A DNA stretch of 64,000 bases from Phylloscopus collybita (lineage: Eukaryota > Chordata > Aves > Passeriformes > Phylloscopidae), in assembly GCA_027886175.1 (NCBI GenBank), contig JAJNNQ010000023.1:3148501-3212500 (forward strand). Reading direction: 5' to 3'. Positions 43,728-53,482 of this stretch are shown here, piece after piece. The position numbers and the translations under genes were made by a program. Every line of letters begins with the position of its first letter. Within the stretch, counting starts at the first letter, position 1. A model generated the notes under the pieces. It saw only the letters and a list, made by a program, of their open reading frames with translations. It was not told the origin of the DNA and did no database searches.

Positions 43728-43920
43728 TCCAGTAGGAAGGGCAGCTCTGCCTGGCCAGGGCCCTGAGCTTCAGTCCTCAGCCCAGTGGCTTGTTTCCTGG
43801 ATTTTTTCTTGGGTTTTGCCCTCCTCTAAGCTCTCTTGACACCTTTAGGCATTCCTCTGCTCCACATCTCTGAGAAAAGGGGGTGCTGGTCACAGAGGGA
43901 ATGAGTGACCCACAGCATCA
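43728..43920. other. Unique noncoding DNA
   Basis: Short unique stretch between LTR D3 and a minisatellite; nothing recognised. Confidence 0.4.
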
Positions 43921-44022
43921 CAGGGGAGCTGGACATCAGAGGGGAAATAGGTGGACACCAGAGGGGAGATGGACACCAGAGGGGAGATGGACATCAGAGG
44001 GGAGATGGACATCAGAGAGACT
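43921..44022 (+). repeat. Minisatellite, 18-bp unit, about 5 copies
   Basis: Tandem GGGGAGATGGACATCAGA-type units with ACACCAGA variants. The period is a multiple of 3, giving the RWTPEGRWTSEGRW frame at 43883-44194, an artefact. Confidence 0.92.
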
Positions 44023-44640
44023 AGGTGGACATCACAGCACCTCAGGAGGGTGTCCCTGTGTCAGCCATGCTGTAACTGCTGGAGGATTTTGTCTCCAGAG
44101 CCCCAGGTGCCATCACACTGGTGAGACCCCAAGTTTTGCAGAAGAGCCTGTGACCTGTTCTCAAGCACCCAGGTCCATGTCAGGGCACAGCTGACTGGCA
44201 GCTGACTGAAATGCCAGACTTGCCAGGACCATTCCTGGATAAAATCAACCCCCACCTCCCCAGAGTTCACATCAGCAGAGCTGGCAGGGGAGCTTTGGCT
44301 CCTGGTGCCCCTGCTGCCCATGTGCAGAGACATCTCAGCAACAGAATCAATTCTCAGGTCACCCTGGGGATCAAAAGAACTGATAAAAACTAACTGGGGA
44401 GGAACCTGCCCCGGGGACTGTGATGGGAAAACAGCAGGCAGGGCTCCAGGAGTGGGAATTCTCTGTGGAAGCAGGAGATTTTCTGTTCATGCTGTCGCTG
44501 GGCCACTGGTAACTCAGGTGTGGGAGCCAGGTCCTGCAGCTGCATGTGGAGCCCAGCACGGGCTGCAGGAGAGTTGCACAAACACCTGCAAGAAATCCTG
44601 GGGAAACTTTAGTTTCCTTAATTTCAAGTTTGCATTGTTT
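44023..44640. other. Unique noncoding DNA
   Basis: Unique sequence, nothing recognised. Confidence 0.4.
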
Positions 44641-45199
44641 TGGTATAGTAAAAAAATTAGAATTTAGTATTTTTTTTCCAGTGTACAAAAATTCTGTGAA
44701 ATAAAGCATTAGTTTAGAAAATCATGACATTTTGTGGATGTTAACTTCACAGAGAGCCACAGAATTGTTTAATATATATATATTTATGTCATGAGAACAC
44801 ATTGAACAACCTCTGACTTATCACAATATGACCTAAAACTAGGTATTTTGTTAATGCTTTTAATTATTTACTCAATTATGCGATAAAAATATTCAGTATT
44901 ATTTGAAATATCTACATGTCTAGGTCAGGTTTGCTCAGTTGTATGACAGTGAGTTTGGTCAGTGCTTTCATTCCCCTGATTTTCGTGTTGTTTTCTTTCA
45001 ATTATGACTTTTGATTACATTGCAAATGGGAATCTCAAAGAATTAAATCATGCATTTCAGTCAGGGCTGAGTAACAGATAACCTGGCTGATTTAAAAAGC
45101 AAAAATACCACAGGGTTTCAAGCCTTCCATCGTCATGTCATTAAAACCACTTGCTGCCACTAGTTAAATGCTAAGCAGCAATGTAAAATTGCAATAGAA
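44641..45199. promoter_or_regulatory. AT-rich unique block
   Basis: Strongly AT-rich but complex sequence: AAAATTAGAATTTAGTATT, a (TA)n at about 44773-44785, GGTATTTTGTTAATGCTTTTAATTATTTACTCAATTATGCG. No repeat family and no coding frame. It may belong with the next block as one large conserved region, but the evidence is compositional only. Confidence 0.3.
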
Positions 45200-45770
45200 A
45201 AATGGTAAAACAAAATTTAAGAAAACCTCTCACCTCAGCTTTTGACTGTTTTGGAAATTTTGTTAAACTCAGGGCTATTCCAGAGGGAAGATTCTATAGG
45301 ATTTTTTTCCAAATATTAAATGGGTTCCAATTACACTTTTTTTTTCATTCCAAACATCAGCGCTGGGCAAAGAACACAAATCCTGTGTTTTGACTGCCTT
45401 TGGTGCTGACTGCACTTACCAGAAACCCACCGAAGGAAGCTCCGTCCCTTTCACAATCCACAAAAGCTCCAGGATAAATCTTTCCCAAGGTAATGTTTGC
45501 TCTGAGGAATAAATCGCGGTTGTTTGGAATGCTTAAACTTTTCAAAAGGACCTGCTCTAAAAGCCCAATTTTTAAACAATTGGATCGTGAGTGCAATATG
45601 AATGTAGTTAAGATGATAAATGCAGCTAATTTTCTCCCTCTATTAGCCCCTTTCACATGCTACTTACAAATGCCAGTCAAACTCGGCAATCCTTTCCTTT
45701 TATTATGCGGTGACGAGGCGATTGGATTAAAAATACATGATGGCATTTTCTAACTTGGATTTATAAGGTG
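45200..45770. promoter_or_regulatory. Strong candidate conserved noncoding element
   Basis: About 570 bp of complex, repeat-free sequence between simple AT-rich DNA and LTR B2. It contains GGTAATGTTTGCTCTGAGGAATAAATCGCGG, TTAAACAATTGGATCGTGAG, GATAAATGCAGCTAATTTTC, CCTTTTATTATGCGGTGACGAGGCGATTGGATTAAAAATACATG and CGCATCGAATATTGG. The mixture of isolated CpGs with AT-rich homeodomain/SOX-like words is typical of ultraconserved-type enhancers. A 99-codon minus frame (45357-45656) and an 86-codon plus frame (45493-45753) overlap it; neither matches anything I know. Confidence 0.42.
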
Positions 45771-45900
45771 CCGCCGCCGCATCGAATATTGGGGCTGACA
45801 TTTGCTGGGTGCAGGGGGAAAGTGGGGTTTGGTTGGGTGCAGGCTGGGGGAGAGCTGCCCCATCCCCTCCCTGGTGAGGCAGCAGGGAATGGGACCAGAC

Positions 45901-46206
45901 TATAACTGGTTACGGCGCTCAGGAACGAGGCAGGGAGTGCATCAATGAGGCTGCGTGGTGCTCTTGCAGGCAAGAGACCCCTCCTTTATTTTCTGACTCC
46001 TTTTGTACATTTTACAAGTTGCCCACCCCAGAGGTGGGACCCTTGGGAACCACTGGTCATTTTCCAGAGACCATCACCGAAGCCCCTCCTCTGGGAAGAG
46101 ATGTGGGAACTTTGGTAGTTTACAGAAGATGACCTTGTGCATCAACACCATGCCTGGGAACAGAGTTCCCAAAACCAAAACAAGCAGGCACGAAAGCATG
46201 GCAACA
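45901..46206 (-). mobile_element. Solo LTR, family B, copy B2
   Basis: 306 bp, flanked by a perfect 6-bp duplication CCAGAC (45895-45900 and 46207-46212). Same orientation and length as B1 (25867-26172), with most positions identical: CGAGGCAGGGAGTGCATCAATGAGGCTGCGTGG, the TTTATT polyadenylation complement at 45985-45990 and GGTGGGACCCTTGGGAACCACTG. The plus-strand start is TATAAC, so the LTR 3' end is ATA, a TG...TA terminus shared with B1. Confidence 0.93.
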
Positions 46207-46265
46207 CCAGACCTCTCTGATCACGGCTCTTGGGGCAGTTAAAGCCTCTGCTGAGGGAGGTGGGG

Positions 46266-46693
46266 TGTCACAATAGGACAGGGAACTCAACTCACTCACA
46301 CAACTGAGATGTCCAAGGCAAAAAAAAGGGGAAGTTTATTTACAGACCTCGACATTGATAGAATTCCAACAGTGACCATGGATTGGAGGATGGAAATTGT
46401 CCTCTCCAGCCACACTGGTCAAACCAACAGTCCGTCAATTCTCTCCTCCTCCAGAAAGGAATGTAAAACAATCATTTACATGTAAAGTGTGTGGGAAAGT
46501 CCATTACAAAAATGTAAACATCAGAAGGCTTTAGAAGAACTTTAGAAGAACAGGGTGAGGAACACAGAGGACTTGTCCCTCTTCCAGGTGTCCTTGTCTG
46601 CAAGCTGGCAGGTGACCACAAACTCCACCACAAAAGGGAAACATCAGAAGGCTGAAAAAGAACTTTAGAAAAACAGAGAAGAACAGGGTGACA
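46266..46693 (-). mobile_element. Solo LTR, family C, copy C1
   Basis: 428 bp with inverted termini (TGTCACA at the plus start, GGGTGACA at the plus end) and a perfect 6-bp duplication GTGGGG (46260-46265 and 46694-46699). The AATAAA complement TTTATT is at 46335-46340. The U3 contains a diverged internal duplication: CATCAGAAGGCT...AGAACTTTAGAA occurs near 46509-46543 and again near 46640-46676. No internal retroviral sequence. Confidence 0.93.
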
Positions 46694-46699
46694 GTGGGG

Positions 46700-48135
46700 T
46701 GTGGAGATGTTGTGGGGCTCGTTGCTTGGGGTGAGTCCTTCACTCTGGAGATCAGCCTGGTACTGCAAGAGGTTTAATTTCTTGAGTTTCTACCCTAATG
46801 AGAGTTGTCAGTCTTTTCTCAGAACAGGAGCTCCCCCCTGCTCATTCACCCTCCAAGGACAGCTCTCTCCACCACCCCTTCCTGGCAATGTTTTCCTTTG
46901 GGCTCTGAAGCAGTGCAGAGCTGTTGTGTGGACTTAAGTGCCAGGCCTGGCTGGTGTCAGGGCCTTCCCAAAAACTTCAACCTCCATTTATCACTTCCTC
47001 ATCAGCCTGAGGCTTTGTTTCTCCAAGGTCTGTCTTGGTGTAGCATCATCCAGATGCTGACAAACACCCAGCTGTGGGGTCATCTCTGGTGGGTTCATCC
47101 ACTTCATCATCATCACCATCACCATTATTATTATTGTTATTATTGTTATTTCCAGGCAAGTAGGGCACCTGCTATTCTGGGTTCACCCAATTACAGTCAG
47201 GTCTGTGGCTCAGGTCCCAAAGGTGAGGTGCCTGCTGTCCAAGCCATCAGCTCTCCAGATCAGCCATTGTTCCTTTAAATGAAAGGGACACTAAAGTCCA
47301 ATTATTGCAATAGAATGGGCTGCTTCTTTAAACTGAAGAATTTGACTCAGCTCAAGGGATATTTGTGATTGCCTCTGGCTTCCCTGGAGCTAAAAAATTA
47401 TATGCTTTCCCTCTTCACTAAATTAAAACATAGTTGGATTGGTAGTGGGACTGAAGGAAGTCCCTGTCTGAAACCCCAAGTGTCAGCCTGCTTTGCAAAC
47501 TCTGAGCTAGTAATTGGTTTAGAAATACTGAGTGAATAGGTAAAGAGGCTTCGGAATGATTTGTGCTGGATAATACACAGTGCCTGGAACAGCAGGGTTT
47601 GCCTTTCCTGGGAGATTTTGCAAACGTTGAGTTGTTAATTTCAAGTTTGGATTCGTAAACACAATTAACATTTGTGCTCTGTAAACAGTAGATGTACCTC
47701 TCTTCCAACGGCACCTTATCCTCATTTAAGTTCTCAGTAAGCAATTCCTTTGTTTCCCAAATGTCAGACTCGAGGCAGAGCCACAGCTGCTGCTCTCTGC
47801 ACCCACAGCCTCCAAGATGTGTCCTTGTGGCACCTGAGCTGGGCCTGGGCAGGGCTTGAAGAGAGTGACTATCACAGCTGGGAGGAGCTGAAGCTCAGGG
47901 TGGTCCCAGTGGGGCCCAGGGAGCCCATCCTGTATCTGCAGGGAGCTGGTGGTGGTGAGGGCCCAGCTGGCCTCTGTCAGGAGCAGACAGTGAGCACCCT
48001 TGGTCCTACAGATCTGCTGTGACATCTCCACGTGATGGGGATGTGGTCCTCTGAGCAACTCCTGCTGTGGAAAACAAACACAGAGCTTTCTGTTTGATTA
48101 TTGGCTCTCTGGTACAGCCTGAGCACCAGGCTCCT
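46700..48135. other. Unique noncoding DNA between inverted C LTRs
   Basis: About 1.4 kb with no retroviral coding remnant recognised. It has a compound CAT/CAC/ATT microsatellite at about 47104-47151. A 157-codon plus frame (46805-47278) crosses that repeat and was not called. Confidence 0.45.
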
Positions 48136-48139
48136 GTGG

Positions 48140-48484
48140 GCACCTGCCAGCTTGCAGACAAGGACACCTAGAAGAGGGACAAGTCCTCTGTGTCACCCTG
48201 TTCTTCTAAAGTTCTTCTAAAGCCTTCTGATGTTTACATTTTTGTAATGGAGTTTCTCACACGCTTCTCATGTCAACAATGATTGTTTTGCATTTCTTTC
48301 TGGAGGAGGAGAGAATTGATGGGCTGTTGGGTTGACCAGTGTGGTTGGAGAGGACAATTTTCTTCCTCCAACCCATGGTCACTGTTGGAATTCTCTAAAT
48401 GTCGAGGTCTGTAAATAAACTTCCCCTTTTTTGCCTTGGACATCCCAGTGTGTGAGTGTCATTCATTCATGTCATATTGCGACA
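48140..48484 (+). mobile_element. Solo LTR, family C, copy C2 (5' truncated)
   Basis: Inverted counterpart of C1. Alignment starts at CACCTGCCAGCTTGCAGACAAGG, inside the C1 U3, and ends with CATATTGCGACA at 48484. AATAAA is at 48414-48419. The LTR 5' end seen in C1 (TGTCACCCTG plus about 80 bp) is not present upstream, so this copy is truncated or C1 has gained U3 sequence. No target duplication was found. Confidence 0.85.
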
Positions 48485-49180
48485 GTCTTTGTGGCACCTT
48501 CTCATCATGAAGCCATGGCCAAAAGGAAAGCTGCTCTCCATGTGTGGTGTTGATGGTGCTTTGTCATTCTGGGGGTGACTGTCTGGCCATGTGGCCCCTC
48601 AAGTGTTCCCTGGAAAATCATAAACCTCTTCCAGAACCAAAGTCATGGGGCCAGCATTTGGAGAAGATGGTATAGGACCTCCCAGTTATGGAGGTTGGCT
48701 CCAAGAGCCAGATGAAAGGAAAGAAAGGCTCAGAAGCTGTTTTAGATGCCTTCAGAAAGATGAAGAAAAGCTCCAAATCCTGGTCTGGAAGATTTTGCAC
48801 AGGAATATTTCCATGTGGAGTCTGAAACCCTTGCTCAGAGGGTTAAATGGCAGCGTTCATCTTGGCTGAACCCAATCTGGAGAGGTCCTGCCCTACTTCA
48901 TCCCAGCTTTGCACTCCATCCCACCATGGCCTAGCTCAGCAGGCATCATGAGATGCTTGGGGAATGGAAGAGTTGGATTAACTCCCCTCCAGTGCCAGTG
49001 ATCTCTTCTTCTTCATTGCCCAGCTGAGACAGTGCCCACAGGGCAGGGGGAGATGCTCCAGACAGGGATAAGACATGAGCTGGTTTGCAAATCTGCTGGA
49101 GAGTGGATGTGGGGAGCAGCAGGAGCCCTGGTGCCGTGTCCTGCAAGCTCAAACACAGCAGCCTCTGGCTCATTGTACCA
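48485..49180. other. Unique noncoding DNA
   Basis: Nothing recognised. Short frames only. Confidence 0.4.
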
Positions 49181-49640
49181 TTTACTGAGGTTATAACATA
49201 ATGGCTATGCAAAATAATGTCTCCTTTTCTCTTTTTTTTTTTTTCCTTACTAAGTGAAAGTAAGTCTTCTAAGCCAAGGTTAACAATATATATTTATGAG
49301 TTGTAGCCAGCTGCTTCTATGTTTGCACATGTGTTTGTTAATGAAGAGTAACCTAAGGGTCAGGTTATTATGTAAATAACCATTGTCAAGGGTAAAGGTG
49401 AAGAACCCAGTAATGAGTTGTGTCTCTCTGTCTCTCTCACAAGCCACTAATGAATATTGGATATTGCCATTTGCCGGGCTTTTTACCCTCATTTTATCAG
49501 GGGGTGAGGGGCAGGGATGGCAAGAGAGGAAAGAGAAAGAAGTAAATTTGTAATTAAGCCGTGACAAGTTCTCTTTTTTTCCCCCTCTCCCCGAGCCAGC
49601 TAAAGCGAGTTTTTTCTTCTGTAGGAATTATATAAAACTG
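49181..49640. promoter_or_regulatory. Candidate conserved noncoding element
   Basis: AT-rich complex block with CATTTACTGAGGTTATAACATAATGGCTATGC, TATGTAAATAACCATTG, CACTAATGAATATTGGATATTGCC, CCTCATTTTATCAGG and GTAAATTTGTAATTAAGCCGTGACAAG. A T12 run lies near 49232. No repeat family and no frame. Conservation unproven. Confidence 0.33.
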
Positions 49641-49965
49641 CCTTGGCCTGTGCTTGGGCAAGAAACCACCTTCCTTCTGCTGCTCTGGGCTGCATCCTCC
49701 CTTTTTGAGCCTCTGCAGCGCTCACTTTAGAGGATGCCCACAAATCAACAGCCTGCATCTTTGCAGATAATACTGAACTGAGGCGAAGCCAGCGAGCCAT
49801 TGAGAGGAGTTTCCATTAGGAAGGTTAACAGCAAACCTGCCTGCCCGGGATTACTGACAGAGTGTGAACAGAAGGTGCAGTCTCATTGCATATGCTTTTC
49901 ACAGCGTGCCACCGAGAGGGGAGCCTTGGGCTGGCTGACACCTGACACCAGAGCTGTTGCTGGGG
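49641..49965. other. Unique noncoding DNA
   Basis: Unique sequence leading into the minisatellite; no gene recognised. Confidence 0.4.
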
Positions 49966-50972
49966 TAGGAGTGCAAGCAAGGGTCTGGGTGGGTTCTGTG
50001 GGGCAGCACAAGGAGAACAACCCAGGTTTCAACATCCTCACCATGCTTAGGAGTGCAAACAGGGGTCTGGATGAGTTCTGTGGGACAGCACAGTGGGCAC
50101 AGCCCAGGTTTCATCCTCCCCCATGGGTAGGAACACCAGCAGGGGTCTGGGTGGGTTCTGTGTGGCAGCACAGGGGGAACAACCCAGGTTCATCATCCCC
50201 TGTGTGTAGGAACACAAACAGGGGTCTGGGTGGATTCTGTGTGGCAGCACAGGGGGAATAACCTGGGTCTCATCATCCCCCATGGGTAGGAACACAAACA
50301 GGGGTCTGGATGGATTCTGTGCAGCAGCACATGGAGAACAACCCAGGTTTCAACATCCTCACCATGCTTAGGAGTGCAAACAGGGGTCTGGGTGGGTTCT
50401 GGGTGGCAGCACAGAGGCATAACCTGGGTTTCATCATCCCCTGTGGGTATAAGAACACAAACAGGGGTCTGGATGGGTTCTGTGTGGCAGCACAGTGGGC
50501 ACAGCCCAGGTTTCACCATCCCCCATGGGTAGGAACACAAACAGGGGTCTGGGTGGGCTCTCTGTGGCAGCACAGGGGGAACAACCCAGGTTCATCCTCC
50601 CCCATGCTTAGGAGTGCAAGCAGGGGTCTGGATGGGTTCTGTGTGGCAGCACAGTGGGAGTAACCTGGGTTTCACCATCCCCCGTGGGTAGGAACACAAA
50701 CAGGGGTTTGGATAGATTCTGGGTGGCAGCACAGGGGGCACAACCTGGGTGTCATTAATACCCTGTGCTTAGGAGTGCAAACAAGGATCTGGATGGGTTC
50801 TGTGTCAGAGCACAGTGGGAACAACCTGGGTTTCATCATCCCCTGTGGGTATAAGAACACAAACAGGGGTCTGGGTGGGTTCTGTGTGGCAGCACGGTGG
50901 GCACAAACTGGGTTTCATCATCCCCTGTGGGTAGGAGCACAAACAGGGTCTGGGTGGATGCTGTGTGGCAGA
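49966..50972 (+). repeat. Minisatellite, about 81-bp unit, about 13 copies
   Basis: The landmark GGTCTGG(G/A)TGG(G)TTCTGTG(T)GGCAGCA recurs about every 81 bp at roughly 49981, 50063, 50142, 50222, 50304, 50385, 50465, 50547, 50625, 50704, 50785, 50867 and 50946. Each unit continues with AACAACC(C/T)(A/G)GGTTTCA, CCCCATGGGTAGGA and ACACAAACAG-type segments. Unit variants (CACCATGCTTAGGAGTGC versus CCCCTGTGGGTAGGAACAC) recur non-adjacently. A period of 27 codons keeps several frames open on both strands (QTPVCVPTHGG and similar), which explains all the frames here. Confidence 0.96.
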
Positions 50973-51599
50973 ATGAAATCTTGCAATCAGAAAACAAAGT
51001 CTAACAAACACTCTGGAAAGAAGATACAATCAACAACAGTGCAATTGAAAAAAAAAACTGAATATTTGGCAATGGAGTGATTACAACCAGATAGACTGAA
51101 GTGAAGCGAGGGGCAGTGAACAAAAATTTGCCAAAATTACTGCAATAAAATCCTGAAATCAGGGAAAAAAATGTAAATAAAGAGACAGGAGAAGAATTAG
51201 AAGAAATTAAGTGTAAAAAAAAAAAAAAAAGAAAGGAAAACTTCAGAAAACAAGTGAAAACAGCAAAAGTGAATGGGATGACAAGAAGTGCAGGGAAAGG
51301 GACCAAAGCTTGCCCAATTATTCATCATCCCCCATGGCCCAACGTATCACCAGCCTTGCAACAGGACCTTTACACCCCAGAGTGATCCCATAGATTTCCA
51401 CATTACATGCCCAGCTCCCAACAACTTTGCTGGGATCTGCTCATCTGGGAAATCCCAATGGATTCCTCTCATTCCTCCATGCCTCCTTTGACCCCTTGTG
51501 AAACCTGGGGTTCAGAACCTCTGGACCAGGCAAGGATGAGTGCCAGAGCTGTAATTCAGGTGTGGGTAAATCCTCCAGGCAGAGCCCCAGAGGGCACCT
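50973..51599. other. Unique DNA, A-rich
   Basis: A-rich unique sequence with an A16 run at about 51215-51230. No gene recognised. Confidence 0.4.
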
Positions 51600-51877
51600 G
51601 AAAAAAAAAAAAATCCAAAAAACCAAAACAAACCAACAAAAAAATAAAAAAAAACCCCAAAAACACAAAAAAAACCCAAAACAACAACAAACCAACAACA
51701 AAAACAAACAAAACCAAAAAAACCACAAACCCCACCAAAATAAAATAAATTAAAATAAATTAAAATACAATGCAATACAACAAAAAAATAAAATAAAATA
51801 AAATAAAATAAAATAAAATAAAATAAAATAAAATAAAATAAAATAAAATAAAATAAAATAAAATAAAATAAAATAAA
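51600..51877 (+). repeat. A/C-rich simple tract and (AAAAT)n array
   Basis: 51600-51780 is A with scattered C (CCAAAACAAACC, AACAACAACAAACC). 51783-51877 is nearly perfect AAAAT pentamers. The A/C part is the strand complement of the T/G tracts at 42.2 and 52.9 kb. All frames through it are artefacts. Confidence 0.92.
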
Positions 51878-52139
51878 GCCATGGTCAATAATCACCTGCT
51901 GGGCAATGAGAACCTTTTTTTTTTAAAAACCAAGTTCTGCTCTTCTTCCCCAAATGTCACAGCCAGGAGTTGGCAGTAGTGGGGGACATGGGGGGAGCAG
52001 AGGAGCTCCAGGGTGCAGAGGGTGATTCATAAAGGTGCTGGAGGAGGAGGAGGCTGCAGTGTGTGTGCCAGCCCCATTTGGTGGTTTGAGTAATGTCGTG
52101 TTGCCACTAGGGTGTCTCTGCAAACAAGATATTGCATCT
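51878..52139. other. Unique noncoding DNA
   Basis: Short unique stretch; nothing recognised. Confidence 0.4.
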
Positions 52140-52565
52140 CCAAAGAGTTCCTCGCACAAATAAAAAAGCTAAATAGAAATGATGGGCCGGCTAGCTGAGC
52201 CCGTGCTTTTTACTTTTATGATTGAGAAATAGTTGTTGAAATTGTCAATAAAAATAAATAAAATTAAGTTTCCCTAGTTAGGTGTGGAAAGGCGAGCCTA
52301 CCTGTCTTTGCTGACAGGCCTTTTTGTTCTGTGTTGCCTTTTATATATGTGAAAAAAACACCATTGAGAGCTTCCAGGGAGCTGCACTGGGGCGGTTATT
52401 GCCATTTTTACATCCTTTATATGGGCTTAAATCCATTTACAGATGTGCTGTAGACAGAGAGACATTTTTTACAAGTAATTGTCATGTATACAAGGGTCCT
52501 CATGTGTCACAAAAAAGATCTCACTTAAGAGAAATAAATGTGCTTTTCATCTTTTGTTGGCAGGA
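52140..52565. promoter_or_regulatory. Strong candidate conserved noncoding element
   Basis: Complex block with AAAGCTAAATAGAAATGATGGGCCGGCTAGCTGAGCCCG, TTTTACTTTTATGATTGAG, TTGTCAATAAAAATAAATAAAATTAAG, CCTTTATATGGGCTTAAATCC (CArG-like CCTTTATATGG) and TACAAGTAATTGTCATG. No dispersed repeat. A TTTTGTTGGCAG|GAG acceptor-like site at about 52553-52565 is followed only by a short frame, so I do not call an exon. Confidence 0.42.
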
Positions 52566-52855
52566 GCGGGTGGTGGTTGGGAAGAGGGTAATTGGTGATC
52601 TTTTCCAGTCTGATAACCAGGACAAATAGCGGGGAGCAGAGAGCGGCGTCGCTCTCCTCCCAATTCCCTCTCCTGGCTGGGCTCTGGGGGTCAGCAGCAG
52701 CAAGGGTGACAAATGCCACCAGCCAGGGACAGGGACAGGGACAGGGGAGCCCCGGGGTGACCCTGAGCAGCTCACCTGCCTGGTGTCATCGGCAGGCAGA
52801 GGTCTGCCCCTTGATTGCCTTTATTTGTAGAATTTCCCTTTTGTAAGAAGTCCCG
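52566..52855. other. Unique noncoding DNA
   Basis: Unique GC-leaning DNA with a short (GGGACA)4 at about 52725-52748. Confidence 0.4.
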
Positions 52856-53225
52856 TGTGGTTTTTTTGTTGTTGGTTGGTTTTTGTTTGTGTTTTTTTGG
52901 TTGGTTGGTTGGTTTTTGTGTGTGTGGGGGGGGGGGGGGGGGGTGGGATTTTTTTTGGTTGGTTGGGGTTGTGGGGTTTTTTTGGTTTTGTTTTGGGGTT
53001 TTTTTCGTGTTGGGTTTTTGCGGGTTTTTTTTTGTTTTTTTGTTGGGTTTTTTGTTTTTTTGGGTTTTTTTTGTGTGTGTGTTTGTAGTTTCGTTGGGTT
53101 TTTCTGTGTGTGTGTGGGGTTTTTGTAAGGGTTTTTTTGTTTGTTTGGATGGTTGGCTGGTTGGGTTTTTTGTGGTTTGTTTGTGTTTGTTTTTTTGGTT
53201 TGTGGGTTTTTTTTATTTTATTTCT
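52856..53225 (+). repeat. T/G-only simple tract, about 370 bp, with G18
   Basis: Nearly pure T/G sequence (GGTTGGTTGG, TTTTTTGGG, GTGTGTG) including an 18-nt G run at 52926-52943. It yields long Gly/Phe/Val/Cys frames in all plus frames. No coding content. Confidence 0.92.
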
Positions 53226-53254
53226 TAAGGTTATTGCTCTTCTCAGGGGCCTAG

Positions 53255-53257
<3 letters not shown>

Positions 53258-53294
<37 letters not shown>
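53258..53294. repeat. Poly-A run, 37 nt
   Basis: Uninterrupted A37, then GAAAAGAAAAAAAAAG. Confidence 0.9.
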
Positions 53295-53296
<2 letters not shown>

Positions 53297-53482
53297 AAAG
53301 AAAAAAAAAGGACTCTCCGGAGGCAGATGGAGTTCTGATAACATCTTGCATCACCTGTAACCCCTGCAGATCCCTCCTCCTGCAGGGCCATGGGGCACTC
53401 ACCTCGGTAGGGTGCTGGTGCTCCAGGGCAGAGCTGTGATGGGCACCCCTGACTTTCCCCAGGTCCCCTCGGGGATGCCACC

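Noticed and set aside
43921..44022. Possible CRISPR-like regular array, also considered for 2083-2352 and 49966-50972
   Set aside because: Units are contiguous with no unique spacers; these are eukaryotic minisatellites.
25867..46206. LTRs B1 and B2 as ends of one 20-kb provirus
   Set aside because: Same orientation, but each has its own different 6-bp target duplication, so they are independent insertions.
49800..51080. Several 60-150 codon frames with a repeated PTHGG/CVPTHGG or NRGLGGFCVAAQ motif
   Set aside because: Generated by an 81-bp minisatellite, a multiple of three; equivalent frames occur on both strands.
52553..52630. Possible exon ERVVVGKRVIGDLFQSDNQDK after a TTTTGTTGGCAG acceptor
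   Set aside because: Too short, and the frame upstream is also open without a start in context; no match known to me.
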